A stretch of 64,000 nucleotides of DNA from Falsochrobactrum ovis (GCF_003259955.1 NZ_QLMK01000002.1:1-64000); one strand, 5' to 3'. Positions 26,186 through 35,797 are shown, counted from the first letter of the stretch. Numbers and translations are program-made. The notes: generated by a model not told the origin, from the letters alone.

Positions 26186-26254
26186 GCGGCCACGCAGGCG
26201 TTTGCGCATATGCGTTAGAGAAAGAGGCCGCTGGGATTTCCAGGCGGCCTTTTT
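26186..26254 (+). promoter_or_regulatory. trp attenuator
   Basis: Three matching segments are visible: GCGGCC at 26186-26191, GGCCGC at 26226-26231 and GCGGCC at 26244-26249. The second can pair with the first (antiterminator) or with the third (terminator), the latter followed by TTTTT at 26250-26254. The terminator stem has one bulged base. This is the classical ribosome-mediated attenuation layout, joined to the WWW leader. Confidence 0.92.
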
Positions 26255-26332
26255 ATTTGGCTGTTGGGAGGGAACGGCGGGAATTCGGGTTTCGAAGTGT
26301 TCGAAATGAAATAAGGTTTGGGAATTCCAATC

Positions 26333-28531
26333 ATGAACGCGAAAATAGCGGACAACGAAATATTTACCCATGAGACCGACGGCGGCATCGTCGTCGAGCG
26401 CCTACGCCAGCTGACCTCCTATAAGGGGGCCATTGATCGATATATTGATGTGTTAAACGAAAGACGGGGCGCAGTTTTCTCGTCTAATTATGAATATCCG
26501 GGTCGTTATACGCGTTGGGATACCGCAATTATTGATCCGCCGGTGGCGATTACCTCCCGGGCCCGAACGATGCGTATTGAGGCCTTAAATGCGCGCGGTA
26601 TAATTCTTCTCCGGCCTATTCTCGAAACTGTGAAAGCGCTGTCTGAGGTTACAATCGATATAGCGGATGAAAATCTCATCGCACTCACAATCGCCCATCC
26701 AACTGGAGTTTTTACTGAAGAAGAACGTTCCCGTATTCCTTCCGTTTTTACCGTATTACGGGCAATTGTTGGGTTGTTTTTTTCAGAAGAAGATTCAAAC
26801 TTAGGTCTTTATGGGGCCTTTGGCTACGATCTGGCTTTCCAATTTGATCCCATTGAATACAAACTCAAGCGGCCTGATGATCAGCGCGATCTTGTGCTGT
26901 TTATTCCTGACGAAATTTTTGTTGCCGACCACTATTCTGCACGTGCGTGGGTGGACCGCTATGAATTTTCCTGGGATGGATCGTCCACTCATGGCTTGCC
27001 ACGCGAAACGCCAAGGCAAGTGTTTGAGCCAGCCGAGCGTGATCTACCGCGCGGTGACCATGAACCGGGTGAATATGCTCAATTGGTCGAGCGCGCCAAA
27101 GCAAGTTTTAAGCGCGGCGATTTGTTCGAAGTCGTTCCGGGGCAAACTTTTTATGAGCGTTGTCACACTGCACCCGCAGAAATTTTCCGCAGGCTGAAAA
27201 CAATCAATCCTTCACCCTATTCTTTTTTCATAAATTTGGGCGAGAGCGAATATTTGGTTGGCGCGTCGCCGGAAATGTTTGTGCGGGTTAATGGTCGCCG
27301 CATCGAAACCTGTCCGATTTCTGGCACTATCAAACGCGGAGAGGACGCGATTTCTGATTCAGAACAGATTTTGAAGCTCCTTAATTCCAAAAAAGATGAA
27401 TCAGAATTGACTATGTGTTCCGATGTGGACCGCAACGATAAAAGTCGCGTCTGTGAACCAGGTTCGGTGCGCGTCATTGGTAGACGTCAAATTGAAATGT
27501 ATTCCCGTCTTATCCATACAGTGGATCATATCGAAGGTCGTTTGCGGGACGGGATGGACGCTTTTGATGGTTTTCTCAGCCATGCTTGGGCGGTCACGGT
27601 GACGGGCGCTCCCAAACTCTGGGCGATGCGGTTTTTGGAAGAAAACGAACGCAGTCCGCGCGCCTGGTATGGCGGAGCGATCGGAATGATGCATTTCAAT
27701 GGCGATATGAATACCGGCCTTACATTGCGGACCATCCGAATTAAGGATGGGGTTGCTGAAATACGGGCAGGCGCCACATTGCTGTTTGATTCCGATCCGC
27801 AAGAGGAAGAGGCAGAAACGGAGTTGAAAGCATCGGCCATGATTGCGGCCGTGCGTGAAGCGCAGAAGGTCAATGAGGTGGTCGAGAAAGCTAAAGCAGA
27901 AAAAGTGGGAGAGGGGATTTCGATCCTGCTGGTCGATCATGAAGATTCATTTGTTCATACGCTGGCCAATTATTTCAGGCAGACTGGTGCCAATGTTTCG
28001 ACGGTCCGAACTCCAGTTGCGGACGAAGTTTTTGAACGCGTTAACCCGGATCTTGTTGTACTTTCGCCGGGCCCGGGGATGCCTTCAGATTTCGACTGCA
28101 AGGCGACGATATCGAAAGCGCGCCAGCGCAATTTGCCGATCTTTGGCGTTTGCCTAGGGTTGCAAGCATTGACAGAAGCCTATGGCGGCGCTCTGAGGCA
28201 GTTGCAAATTCCGATGCATGGAAAGCCTTCCCGCATTCGCGTGTCAAAACCGGGGCTTATTTTCGAAGGGCTGCCCAAGGAAGTCACAGTAGGACGTTAT
28301 CATTCATTATTTGCCGATCCAGATCGGTTACCTGATGAGTTTTTGGTCACGGCGGTGACGGAGGATGGGGTTATCATGGCTTTTGAACATAAGCATGAGC
28401 CAGTTGCTGCGGTCCAGTTTCACCCAGAATCAATCATGACGCTGGGGCATGATGCAGGTATGAAAATAATTGAGAATGCTGTTAAGCACCTTGCTGCAGC
28501 AAATATTAAGCCGGGTAACAGTAATTACTAA
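26333..28531 (+). CDS. trpE(G): Anthranilate synthase, fused TrpE-TrpG
   Basis: A 732-residue fusion that converts chorismate and glutamine to anthranilate, first step of tryptophan synthesis. The ATG at 26333 gives the conserved start [11 protein letters not shown]; a TTG at 26318 would add five residues. The TrpE chorismate domain spans about 1-510, with [23 protein letters not shown] (in parts) near the start and the catalytic block [31 protein letters not shown]. The TrpG amidotransferase domain follows at about 530-720, with nucleophile Cys in [10 protein letters not shown], and His/Glu in [10 protein letters not shown]. Fusion of E and G is typical of rhizobia. Controlled by the attenuator upstream, ended by a terminator. 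Confidence 0.97.
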   Translation: MNAKIADNEIFTHETDGGIVVERLRQLTSYKGAIDRYIDVLNERRGAVFSSNYEYPGRYTRWDTAIIDPPVAITSRARTMRIEALNARGIILLRPILETVKALSEVTIDIADENLIALTIAHPTGVFTEEERSRIPSVFTVLRAIVGLFFSEEDSNLGLYGAFGYDLAFQFDPIEYKLKRPDDQRDLVLFIPDEIFVADHYSARAWVDRYEFSWDGSSTHGLPRETPRQVFEPAERDLPRGDHEPGEYAQLVERAKASFKRGDLFEVVPGQTFYERCHTAPAEIFRRLKTINPSPYSFFINLGESEYLVGASPEMFVRVNGRRIETCPISGTIKRGEDAISDSEQILKLLNSKKDESELTMCSDVDRNDKSRVCEPGSVRVIGRRQIEMYSRLIHTVDHIEGRLRDGMDAFDGFLSHAWAVTVTGAPKLWAMRFLEENERSPRAWYGGAIGMMHFNGDMNTGLTLRTIRIKDGVAEIRAGATLLFDSDPQEEEAETELKASAMIAAVREAQKVNEVVEKAKAEKVGEGISILLVDHEDSFVHTLANYFRQTGANVSTVRTPVADEVFERVNPDLVVLSPGPGMPSDFDCKATISKARQRNLPIFGVCLGLQALTEAYGGALRQLQIPMHGKPSRIRVSKPGLIFEGLPKEVTVGRYHSLFADPDRLPDEFLVTAVTEDGVIMAFEHKHEPVAAVQFHPESIMTLGHDAGMKIIENAVKHLAAANIKPGNSNY

Positions 28532-28553
28532 TCGCAGCTGATGCATAGGTGGT

Positions 28554-28593
28554 ATAAGGCGGTTTGCATGTGGCAGCCGCCTTATTATTTTTT
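28554..28593 (+). terminator. Terminator of trpE(G)
   Basis: ATAAGGCGG (28554-28562) pairs with CCGCCTTAT (28577-28585) around 14 bases; TATTTTTT follows. Confidence 0.85.
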
Positions 28594-28771
28594 GCGGATA
28601 CGTAGTTTGTGTATGCAAGTAGAAAATCACCAAACTAGGGGTTAGATTGCGGGGGCTTTTACGGTATAGAGCCTCGATATGGACACTCAGGGTGACCGGC
28701 ATGGATTGTGTCCGTGTTTCGTTCTGAATTGATCTCTATCCATTCAGCAATGCTCAGTATAAAGGTTCGTT

Positions 28772-29680
28772 ATGGACGCGAATGCAAAGGTTCGGCGGCT
28801 CGCCGCGTGGTCAATTCCTGTTGCCATAGGCGTCATGGGCCTGAAATACTTGGCCTTTGCCCTTACCGGATCTGTCGCTTTATATTCGGATGCGCTTGAA
28901 TCGATTGTGAATGTTATTGCGGCGTTTGGCGCGTGGTGGGCGATACGTGTCAGTTTTTTGCCTGCGGATGACAATCATCCTTTTGGGCATCACAAGGCCG
29001 AATATATTTCAGCGGTCGTAGAAGGGGTTTTGATCACACTAGCCGCGCTTCTTATTGTACGCGAAGCGTGGTCAGCGCTGCAATCGCCGCGGACATTAGA
29101 CGAGCCTTGGCTCGGCCTTGGCATTAATCTCATAGCCAGTGTGATCAATTGTGGCTGGGCAACAATGCTTATCCGCGTCGGCAGGCGGTATCGTTCGCCG
29201 GCCCTTGAGGCCGATGGAAAGCATATTATGACGGATGTGTTCACATCCTTCGGCGTCTTGGCTGGACTTGTTGGCGCGCTGGTCACTGGATGGGCGATAT
29301 TAGATCCGTTGTTGGCGGTTCTTGTGGCAATCAATATTCTTTGGCACGGCTGGCACGTTATCAATTCCTCCGTGCAGGGCCTGATGGATATGGGCGTAGA
29401 ACCCGCAGAGGAAATCCGGATTCGCGATGTGATATCGGCTAATGCCGGCGGTGCGATCGAAGTTCATGATCTTAAAACGCGTATTGCAGGCCGGGTCACA
29501 TTTATTGAGTTTCACCTGGTCGTGGCCGCGGATATGAGTGTGGGTGATGCACATTTGATCTGTGACCGAATCGAGGATGCGCTGAAGGCTGAATGGAGCA
29601 ATACTCGGGTAGTTATTCACGTCGAGCCGGAGGATGAAGCGAAACTTCCGCTCGGTACCAGCTCTATTCCTTTTGCTTAA
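28772..29680 (+). CDS. Cation diffusion facilitator (CDF) metal exporter
   Basis: A 302-residue inner-membrane protein with six helices. The metal site residues occur in LYSDALESIVNV (helix 2) and HIMTDVFTSFG (helix 5). A His-rich loop DDNHPFGHHKAEY follows helix 2, as in Zn/Fe/Co CDF pumps. The C-terminal cytoplasmic domain is present (GAIEVHDLKTR, ending VIHVEPEDE). AAGG precedes the ATG. The metal cannot be named from sequence alone. It stands alone between trpE(G) and leuA. Confidence 0.9.
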   Translation: MDANAKVRRLAAWSIPVAIGVMGLKYLAFALTGSVALYSDALESIVNVIAAFGAWWAIRVSFLPADDNHPFGHHKAEYISAVVEGVLITLAALLIVREAWSALQSPRTLDEPWLGLGINLIASVINCGWATMLIRVGRRYRSPALEADGKHIMTDVFTSFGVLAGLVGALVTGWAILDPLLAVLVAINILWHGWHVINSSVQGLMDMGVEPAEEIRIRDVISANAGGAIEVHDLKTRIAGRVTFIEFHLVVAADMSVGDAHLICDRIEDALKAEWSNTRVVIHVEPEDEAKLPLGTSSIPFA

Positions 29681-29752
29681 TTACGATTTCGGGTGCCGTA
29701 GTGGAAGATTACACACTTGCGCAGTGTGATTACGGAGTGTAAAAAGCTTTTC

Positions 29753-29875
29753 ATGAACATGAATAGCGCAAATATTTTGGAACAATCCGTCGCCACCTTT
29801 GGTGTGCGCGTGAATGTTTGCGTTCTAAACTCGCTTCTTACCCTCGGCCTTAGCGGCGATCGCCGGGCTCATTAA
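29753..29875 (+). CDS. leuL: Candidate leucine leader peptide LeuL
   Basis: A 40-codon open frame ending 141 bp before leuA. Its last half is rich in Leu codons: VLNSLLTLGLSGDRRAH, with five Leu in ten residues, three of them CTT or CTC and one CTA. That bias is the hallmark of leu operon attenuation leaders. The true start may be shorter, for example at GTG 29804 or 29810, as no good ribosome site precedes the first ATG. Recognised by pattern; not a named peptide that I can confirm. Confidence 0.6.
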   Translation: MNMNSANILEQSVATFGVRVNVCVLNSLLTLGLSGDRRAH

Positions 29876-29921
29876 AGGAGCGTCCGGCGGTCGAACCGGC
29901 TCCCGCCGCGCATGCTCCTTT
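29874..29921 (+). promoter_or_regulatory. Hairpin after the leucine leader, candidate attenuator
   Basis: AAAGGAGC (29874-29881) pairs with GCTCCTTT (29914-29921); inside it GGCGG (29886-29890) pairs with CCGCC (29903-29907), and CCGG elements add to the fold. The leader's own 3' end carries the palindrome GGCGATCGCC (29853-29862), which could form an alternative stem. The T-tract is weak (CCTTTACC), so ordinary termination here is uncertain; translation control is another option. Confidence 0.5.
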
Positions 29922-30016
29922 ACCGCCATATTCGAAATCTGTACTTACGCATGAATATCCGTGTCTATGGGGCTGATAATGGCCGCCAGAATGGACCGGG
30001 AGGAACGAGAAAACCG

Positions 30017-31732
30017 ATGAAACAGAATGTTACTGCCGCCCCAATTGCCACTAAACGCAAGGGTATGCCGGATGCCGCGAGCAAGTATTCACCTTTCCCC
30101 GCGCCCGATTTAAGTGATCGTACCTGGCCTTCTAAGCGAATAGAGAAAGCGCCAATTTGGTGCTCGGTGGATCTGCGCGATGGCAATCAGGCGCTGATTG
30201 ATCCGATGGGGCATGATCGAAAAGAGCGGATGTTTCGTCTTTTGGTCGAAATGGGTTTTCCGGAGATTGAGATCGGGTTTCCATCCGCTTCACAGACCGA
30301 TTTCGATTTTTGCCGTTGGGCGGTCGAAGAGGGAAATGTGCCGGATAATGTGGACTTGCAGGTGCTGGTGCAATGCCGCCCTGAATTAATCACCCGTACA
30401 TTTGAAGCGCTGGAAGGTGCAAAGACGCCGATTATCCATTTCTATAATTCCACCAGTGAATTGCAACGCCGCGTGGTGTTTGCCAAAGATGTGAAGGGAA
30501 TTAAGCAGATAGCGACCGATGCCGCCAAGATGATCATGGATATGGCTGCTAAGGCGGGGGACGGTTATCGCTTCCAATATTCGCCAGAAAGTTTCACCGG
30601 CACTGAATTGGAAGTCGCGCTGGAAATCTGCAATGCGGTGACTGAGATCGTCAAGCCAACGGCGGATAATAAGTTGATCCTCAACTTGCCATCCACTGTC
30701 GAGATGAACACGCCAAACGTCTATGCCGATCAGATTGAATGGATGTGTCGCAATCTGGACAATCGTGAAAATTTGATCATTTCGCTGCACCCTCACAATG
30801 ACCGCGGGACGGGGATTGCAGCAACCGAACTGGGGTTGATGGCCGGTGCAGATCGGGTTGAAGGTACGTTGTTTGGCAATGGCGAACGCACAGGCAATGT
30901 CGATGTGGTGACGCTGGCCTTGAATATGTACACACAGGGCATCGATCCGGAACTCGATTGCAGCGATATTAACCGGATGAAGGAAGTCTATGAATATTCG
31001 AACCAATTGAAGATTGGCGAGCGGCATCCTTATGTCGGTGAATTGGTCTATACAGCCTTCTCAGGATCGCATCAGGATGCGATCAACAAAGGCATGAAGG
31101 CCCGAAAAACCGCTAACACACCTATTTGGGAAGTTCCTTATCTGCCGATTGATCCGCAGGATGTGGGGCGCTCTTATGAAGCGATCATCCGGATCAATTC
31201 TCAATCGGGTAAAGGTGGCATAGCCTATATATTGCAGGCTGATTATGGTATAAATCTGCCGCGCAATTTGCAGGTGGAATTCCGCGAGTTTATTCAAAAT
31301 ATCACGGATGATGAAGGCAAGGAGCTCCCGTCCAAACGGATTTATGAGGAGTTTCAGAAGCTCTATGTTCTGCAACCTGGTGCACGCATCAAGTTTGTGG
31401 ATCACCATACCTATCCGGATTCGGAGCAAAAAGGACGTCGCGTTCTCACTGCCGAAATTACCGATAATGGTGTTGTTAAAACCATTGAGGGGCGCGGGAC
31501 CGGGCCAATTGATGGATTTATAGATGCTCTTTCGAAGTATCTGGGCGTTCAAATGTCGGTGGTTGATTATTCCGAACACTCACTGCAGCAAGGCTCTGAT
31601 GCTTCAGCGATTTCCTATGTTGAAATAGCTCATTCTGATGGGAAATTGTTTGGTGTTGGAATTAACGACAATATTGTGAGTGCCTCGCTTGAGGCGGTGG
31701 TTTCCGCCGCAAATCGGCTGATCAAACAATAA
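30017..31732 (+). CDS. leuA: 2-isopropylmalate synthase
   Basis: A 571-residue enzyme of the long LeuA class. It condenses acetyl-CoA with 2-oxoisovalerate, the first committed step to leucine. The TIM-barrel catalytic domain shows SVDLRDGNQALIDPM at the start, metal ligands in ISLHPHNDRGTG, and GNGERTGNVDVV. The LeuA dimer/allosteric domain follows from about residue 440 (FVDHHTYPDSEQKGRRVLTAEI, in parts), where leucine binds. The start at 30017, MKQNVTAAP, is chosen over the longer frame from 29912. Leader-peptide control is suggested by the upstream region. Confidence 0.96.
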   Translation: MKQNVTAAPIATKRKGMPDAASKYSPFPAPDLSDRTWPSKRIEKAPIWCSVDLRDGNQALIDPMGHDRKERMFRLLVEMGFPEIEIGFPSASQTDFDFCRWAVEEGNVPDNVDLQVLVQCRPELITRTFEALEGAKTPIIHFYNSTSELQRRVVFAKDVKGIKQIATDAAKMIMDMAAKAGDGYRFQYSPESFTGTELEVALEICNAVTEIVKPTADNKLILNLPSTVEMNTPNVYADQIEWMCRNLDNRENLIISLHPHNDRGTGIAATELGLMAGADRVEGTLFGNGERTGNVDVVTLALNMYTQGIDPELDCSDINRMKEVYEYSNQLKIGERHPYVGELVYTAFSGSHQDAINKGMKARKTANTPIWEVPYLPIDPQDVGRSYEAIIRINSQSGKGGIAYILQADYGINLPRNLQVEFREFIQNITDDEGKELPSKRIYEEFQKLYVLQPGARIKFVDHHTYPDSEQKGRRVLTAEITDNGVVKTIEGRGTGPIDGFIDALSKYLGVQMSVVDYSEHSLQQGSDASAISYVEIAHSDGKLFGVGINDNIVSASLEAVVSAANRLIKQ

Positions 31733-31754
31733 AATATCCGCATGGCTTGCATTG

Positions 31755-31780
31755 AAGACGGCGCCGAGCGCCGTCTTTTT
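31755..31780 (+). terminator. Terminator of leuA
   Basis: AAGACGGCGC pairs with GCGCCGTCTT around CGA, followed by TTT. A perfect 10-bp stem. Confidence 0.95.
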
Positions 31781-31836
31781 ATTGGAGGTTGAGCTAAATT
31801 GCGTTAAGTTCAACTGAAATTAGCGTGAGGCAGATT

Positions 31837-32442
31837 ATGGACGAGAGTGAAAAGTCCGGCGCAACTTCGCGCAAATTAGCCAATGCAGTTCGTGCAGTGA
31901 AAATTGCAGCGGCTGATCGAGGCGATGTGGCTACTGAGACCAGCGAAGCAGAACGGGCACGGCTTGAATTGTTAGCCCAAGAATTACAGCCAGTTTTTGA
32001 TGATGTGCCGCTTGACGATCCGCAATGGGACTTTGCACTTTCATCGGGATTGCAGCCTCGGCTTTGGATTGATGCGACTTCGCATGTCATGATGGGTCGA
32101 GATCGGCGAACTTATCGCTTTGTTCGTGATACGCGGCTTGGTCGGATTATTGTGGCGGAAAGTACCAATTCCGGCAAAATTGCTGATGCGGTCACCTTCT
32201 ATATCGCTGAGCGAATGGTAGAGCGTGCGCGCTTGCTGGAGGGTGAGCCGATTCCGATCCGCAAACCAGTAGCAGAGGGAGGCGAACAAGGTGCGGCTGA
32301 GGCCGTAAGTTCAGCGATGGTTTCTGATCCCCCGCGACAGCCTGCCTCTCGTTTTACCTGGTTTTTGTTTGGCGGTTTGGTTGCCTGTATCGTGCTCTTT
32401 GCGCTGTTTCATGATCGCATTGAACAAGTGTTGTTTCAATAA
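31837..32442 (+). CDS. Hypothetical tail-anchored membrane protein
   Basis: About 201 residues from ATG 31837 (GAGG upstream); a GTG at 31825 would add four. The body is soluble, with an N-terminal charged helical part and a conserved-looking core LWIDATSHVMMGRDRRTYRFVRDTRLGRIIVAES. A Pro/Ala-rich linker leads to one C-terminal membrane helix, FTWFLFGGLVACIVLFALF, with eleven residues after it. I do not recognise a family beyond uncharacterised rhizobial proteins. Its last seven bases overlap the convergent phosphoesterase gene. Confidence 0.75.
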   Translation: MDESEKSGATSRKLANAVRAVKIAAADRGDVATETSEAERARLELLAQELQPVFDDVPLDDPQWDFALSSGLQPRLWIDATSHVMMGRDRRTYRFVRDTRLGRIIVAESTNSGKIADAVTFYIAERMVERARLLEGEPIPIRKPVAEGGEQGAAEAVSSAMVSDPPRQPASRFTWFLFGGLVACIVLFALFHDRIEQVLFQ

Positions 32443-33338
32443 AGCTGCAATTCTGAAAGTTTGACGATGCGCTGGCTCGCATCTTCAATGCCGTGTTGCT
32501 CCCAAACACATGACCAGCCGTTTTGCGGTTGGCGGGCTATATTGAAGAGATTATAGCACGCAGCAGGTTTATGCCCTCCATAGTTCTGACTTGCGGACGG
32601 TACGCAGATAACCGGCACTTTACCGTTTGGGCCATCAATATCGTAGCGCGTGGCAAGATGTGTGTGGCCATGCAGTATGAGTTCGGCGCCGTGTTTTCGG
32701 ATAATTTTTTGAAAACGCCGTATGCCGTAAAGCCGCTTATGGGCTGGGGTTGCTCCATGGACTGGAGGATGATGGATCATTACCACTCTGAACAATCCGC
32801 GCGTACCGGCAGCATCCAACATTGTTGCCAGCCGTTTTGCTTGGGATGATCGGAAATCCCCGCTCGCCATAAAAGGCGCAGTTGCTCGTGCCGATGAAAC
32901 GCCGATCAAGGCAACTCCATCGCGTTCCCTTAAAAAGGGAAATTCAAGGCGTTTACCGTGATTGTTCATCCCGTCACCGCGCATCCAAGGTTCCCAAACT
33001 TGGCAGGCTTTATTGAGTGCGCCGGGAACATAGGCGTCATGATTGCCGGGAACAATCGAAACCTGTTCGGGATCGCCAAGGCGTTTCAGCCAGTCCCGAG
33101 CCACGTCTATTTCCAGATTAAGCGCAAGATTGACCAGATCGCCAGTAATAGTGATGTGGTCGGGTTTTTGCGCAAGCATATCAGAAATAAGATTATCTAA
33201 CGCCGTTCCCTGCATAGTGTCCCGGCGATTGCGCATCCAGTTAATATAGCCGGTGATGCGTTTTGATGCCAGTTCTCGATAACGCAAACGAGGCAAGGGC
33301 GAAAGATGGACGTCTGAAATATGAACGAGGCGAAACAT
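32436..33338 (-). CDS. Calcineurin-like metallophosphoesterase
   Basis: A 300-residue dinuclear-metal phosphoesterase. The five family motifs are visible: HISDVHL (8-13), ITGDLVN, PGNHDAY, MIHHPPVH and HGHTHLATR. Such proteins hydrolyse phosphodiesters, cyclic nucleotides or lipid-linked UDP groups; the exact substrate is not evident. Rhizobial genomes carry close relatives as single genes. It stands alone between two unrelated genes. Confidence 0.88.
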   Translation of the reverse strand: MFRLVHISDVHLSPLPRLRYRELASKRITGYINWMRNRRDTMQGTALDNLISDMLAQKPDHITITGDLVNLALNLEIDVARDWLKRLGDPEQVSIVPGNHDAYVPGALNKACQVWEPWMRGDGMNNHGKRLEFPFLRERDGVALIGVSSARATAPFMASGDFRSSQAKRLATMLDAAGTRGLFRVVMIHHPPVHGATPAHKRLYGIRRFQKIIRKHGAELILHGHTHLATRYDIDGPNGKVPVICVPSASQNYGGHKPAACYNLFNIARQPQNGWSCVWEQHGIEDASQRIVKLSELQLY

Positions 33339-33446
33339 TTAATTGGTTTACTTCAGTTTGCAGCCAAGGCAAATGGTGAGTGACAAAGTTTCTTGATAAA
33401 ATTATTCCAAGATTTTGCTTCATACATATGGAATCGGAGAGCCCCC

Positions 33447-33902
33447 ATGCGGTTTCGTAATCTTTTATTTCATACTTATTTCCTTTTTCGCCGACCGATG
33501 ACATTGGGCGTTCGCGCAATTGTCATTAATGAAGATAAAAATTCAGTTTTCCTAGTGCGACACACCTATGTTCCAGGATGGCATTTGCCAGGTGGTGGTG
33601 TCGATAGGGGAGAGACTTTTGGTCAGGCGCTAGATAAAGAATTGCGCGAGGAGGGCAATATTGTTTTGACCGCAAGGCCAGAACTTTTTGCACTTTATAA
33701 GAATGCACAGGCATCGCCGCGCGATCATGTTGCATTATATGTTTGCCGCTCGTTCACACAATTAGCGCCCAAAGGGCGAAATATCGAAATCGCCGAAACA
33801 GGGTTTTTTCCATTGGACAAATTGCCCGAAGGCACGACGCTTGCCACCAAGCGCCGCCTCCAAGAGGTGCTACACAATCTGGATCCGTTACCTGAATGGT
33901 AA
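33447..33902 (+). CDS. Nudix hydrolase
   Basis: About 151 residues from ATG 33447, which follows GGAG; a TTG at 33393 would add 18 residues. The Nudix box reads GGGVDRGETFGQALDKELREEGNI; a Lys stands where the consensus has Arg in REUXEE, and the catalytic Glu pair is kept. An N-terminal hydrophobic stretch (FHTYFLFRRPMTLGVRA) precedes the fold. Substrate unknown. Confidence 0.85.
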   Translation: MRFRNLLFHTYFLFRRPMTLGVRAIVINEDKNSVFLVRHTYVPGWHLPGGGVDRGETFGQALDKELREEGNIVLTARPELFALYKNAQASPRDHVALYVCRSFTQLAPKGRNIEIAETGFFPLDKLPEGTTLATKRRLQEVLHNLDPLPEW

Positions 33903-33924
33903 GATGTATGCAGTGGCTAGATGA

Positions 33925-34908
33925 TTAATTATTAAAACGTTCCCTGTCGTGAGGGATCGTGAAATCAATCTCCGGGCCTTTTGGTATCACGCCGGTTGGA
34001 TTGATAGTTTTATGGCTACGATAATAATGGCCTTTAATATGTTCAAAGTTCACCGTCTCTCCAATCCCCGGGATTTGATAAAGTTCGCGGGTGTAATTCC
34101 ACAGATTTGGGTAGTCGACGATACGGCGCAGATTGCATTTAAAATGGCCGACATAGACAGCATCGAAGCGCACCAGCGTGGTAAAAAGCCGCCAATCCGC
34201 TTCGCTCAATTCTGGACCAGCCAGATAGCGTTGTTTGGAAAGCTTGTTTTCCAGCGTATCGAGCGCATCGAATAATTGTACAAATGCCTCTTCATAAGCG
34301 TCCTGAGTGGTGGCAAAACCTGCACGATAAACGCCATTATTGATGTTGGGGTAAACATAGTCGTTTATTTCATTGATCTGGCTTCTTAAATCGGGCGGAT
34401 AAAAATCTAGCGATGCGTCAGCAAAATCGTTGAAAGCTGTGTTGAGCATACGGATAATTTCAGAAGATTCATTTGAAACAATCGTCTCGCGCTGCTTGTC
34501 CCACAAAACAGGAACGGTGACACGGCCAGAATATTGCGGATCGGCGCGGGTATAGATCTCATAAAGCCTTTTTGAACCATAGAGTTCGTCACCGGTGCTG
34601 CCGGTAGATCCGTTGAAGGTCCAACCTTCTTCAGCCATTAGATAGTCGACCACAGAAACGGAGATTGCATCTTCGAGCTTTTTTAAAGCGCGAAAAATCA
34701 GCGTACGGTGCGCCCAGGGACAAGCGAGAGAAACATAAAGATGGTAGCGGCCGGGCTCTGCTTTAAATCCGCCTTCGCCTGTTGGACCGGGGCTGCCATC
34801 GGCAGTTATCCAATTTCTGAACTGCGATTTTGAGCGTTCAAAGCGACCTTGTGTGCTTTTGGTGTCATACCAGACATCATGCCATTTTCCATCGACGAGA
34901 AGGCCCAT
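33925..34908 (-). CDS. Glutathionyl-hydroquinone reductase (YqjG-type GST)
   Basis: A 327-residue xi-class glutathione transferase. The catalytic Cys lies in LACPWAHRTLIFRAL, near residue 64. Family features SVVDYLMAEEGWTF, VTVPVLWDKQ, SNESSEIIRMLN and the C-terminal helical domain with KHYxRSH-like YYRSHKTINPTGVIPKGP are present. It removes glutathione from glutathionyl-hydroquinones. GGGAG precedes the start. Rhizobial genomes keep one or two copies. Confidence 0.92.
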   Translation of the reverse strand: MGLLVDGKWHDVWYDTKSTQGRFERSKSQFRNWITADGSPGPTGEGGFKAEPGRYHLYVSLACPWAHRTLIFRALKKLEDAISVSVVDYLMAEEGWTFNGSTGSTGDELYGSKRLYEIYTRADPQYSGRVTVPVLWDKQRETIVSNESSEIIRMLNTAFNDFADASLDFYPPDLRSQINEINDYVYPNINNGVYRAGFATTQDAYEEAFVQLFDALDTLENKLSKQRYLAGPELSEADWRLFTTLVRFDAVYVGHFKCNLRRIVDYPNLWNYTRELYQIPGIGETVNFEHIKGHYYRSHKTINPTGVIPKGPEIDFTIPHDRERFNN

Positions 34909-35264
34909 GCGATTTCTCCCTTTTGATGAGAGAATAGAGCGAAAATATCTTGCCGCTAGCGTTCAGTTTGTGAACAATGCGTTACACTGCCGAAAAGGCT
35001 AATTTATGCTGCCGTTTTGAAAGATAAAGATTTACTTTTTACCAATATGGTGTTAGGCAGCACTCAAAATGTGGTTAAACCATTTTGCGGTTGCACAGGA
35101 GAATGATGTGATAGGAATGCTTTTCATCCGACGATGATTTTGGCCGCGACAAATTCGCGGAATGCATTCCTTTGCCTTTGCCTTTGCCTTTGCCTTCGCC
35201 TTGGGCTTCTTGGTCTTTCCAAGACTCCTATCGCCCCTTCCAAAACTCCTATTGCGATAAAGCC
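34909..35264. other. Intergenic region with hexanucleotide repeat
   Basis: About 356 bases without a supported gene. It contains four copies of TTTGCC and one TTCGCC at 35171-35200, and two related copies of ACTCCTAT, the first at 35224-35231 and the second at 35246-35252. The in-frame extension of the next gene through these repeats (MPLPLPLPS) is not credible as protein. Confidence 0.55.
35171..35200. repeat. Hexanucleotide tandem repeat TTTGCC
   Basis: Four perfect TTTGCC units and one TTCGCC unit lie 65-94 bp before the acetyltransferase start. The location within the 5' region raises the possibility of length-dependent expression change. Confidence 0.9.
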
Positions 35265-35771
35265 ATGCAACAGCTTGAACTCACCTATGCTCGGGAACTG
35301 CCTGATCATGACTCCGAAATTGAGGCTATTAATGCCGCAGCTTTCGGTCCGGGGCGTTTTACCCGTGCCGCGCATTTCATCCGTGAGGACGGGCCACATG
35401 ATAGAGCTCTGTCTTATGTTGCGCTGATGGGCGGTGTTGTTGTTGGTTCGCTGCGACTGACACCGATTGATATTGGCGGAACGCCGGCACTTTTGCTGGG
35501 GCCGCTTGCGGTTCATGCGAAGTGGAAAAATCGCGGTATTGGGCGCAAATTGATGGCCATATCGCTTGAAGCGGCCAAGAAAGATGGGCATCGCTTGATC
35601 ATCTTGGTGGGTGACGAGCCTTATTACGCCCCGTTTGGCTTTAAGATGGTCAGTCCCGGCTGTGTGGTGATGCCTGCGCCGGTTGACCCGCGTCGGTTAC
35701 TTGCATGCGAGCTTTTTGCTGGCGCTCTGAACGATGTTTCAGGTGTTGTGCGCCACGCCAACCGGGCTTAG
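35265..35771 (+). CDS. GNAT-family N-acetyltransferase
   Basis: About 168 residues from ATG 35265 (MQQLELTYARELPDHDSEIE); the longer frame reads through repeats and is rejected. The acetyl-CoA pyrophosphate loop is KWKNRGIGRKLMAISLE, preceded by LLGPLAVHAKW. The C-terminal YAPFGFKMVSPGCVVMPAPVDP matches the COG3153 (YhbS-like) branch. Target unknown. No operon partner; the convergent MoxR-type operon ends 26 bp later. Confidence 0.87.
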   Translation: MQQLELTYARELPDHDSEIEAINAAAFGPGRFTRAAHFIREDGPHDRALSYVALMGGVVVGSLRLTPIDIGGTPALLLGPLAVHAKWKNRGIGRKLMAISLEAAKKDGHRLIILVGDEPYYAPFGFKMVSPGCVVMPAPVDPRRLLACELFAGALNDVSGVVRHANRA

Positions 35772-35797
35772 GGGAAGGAGGAAAGGGGAAGGGCGGA

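Larger units (their letters stand above)
29681..30016. other. leuA upstream region
   Basis: These 336 bases hold the leader peptide and hairpin described separately. A further short inverted repeat CACACTTGCGCAGTGTG lies at about 29711-29727, near the presumed promoter. The rest, 29922-30016, shows no gene; an in-frame ATG at 29912 would extend leuA by 35 unmatched residues and lies inside the hairpin. Confidence 0.5.

Noticed and set aside
35124-35591. Minus-strand frame opposite the GNAT gene
   Set aside because: Its arginine-glutamine run comes from the TTTGCC repeat and the rest is the shadow of the acetyltransferase.
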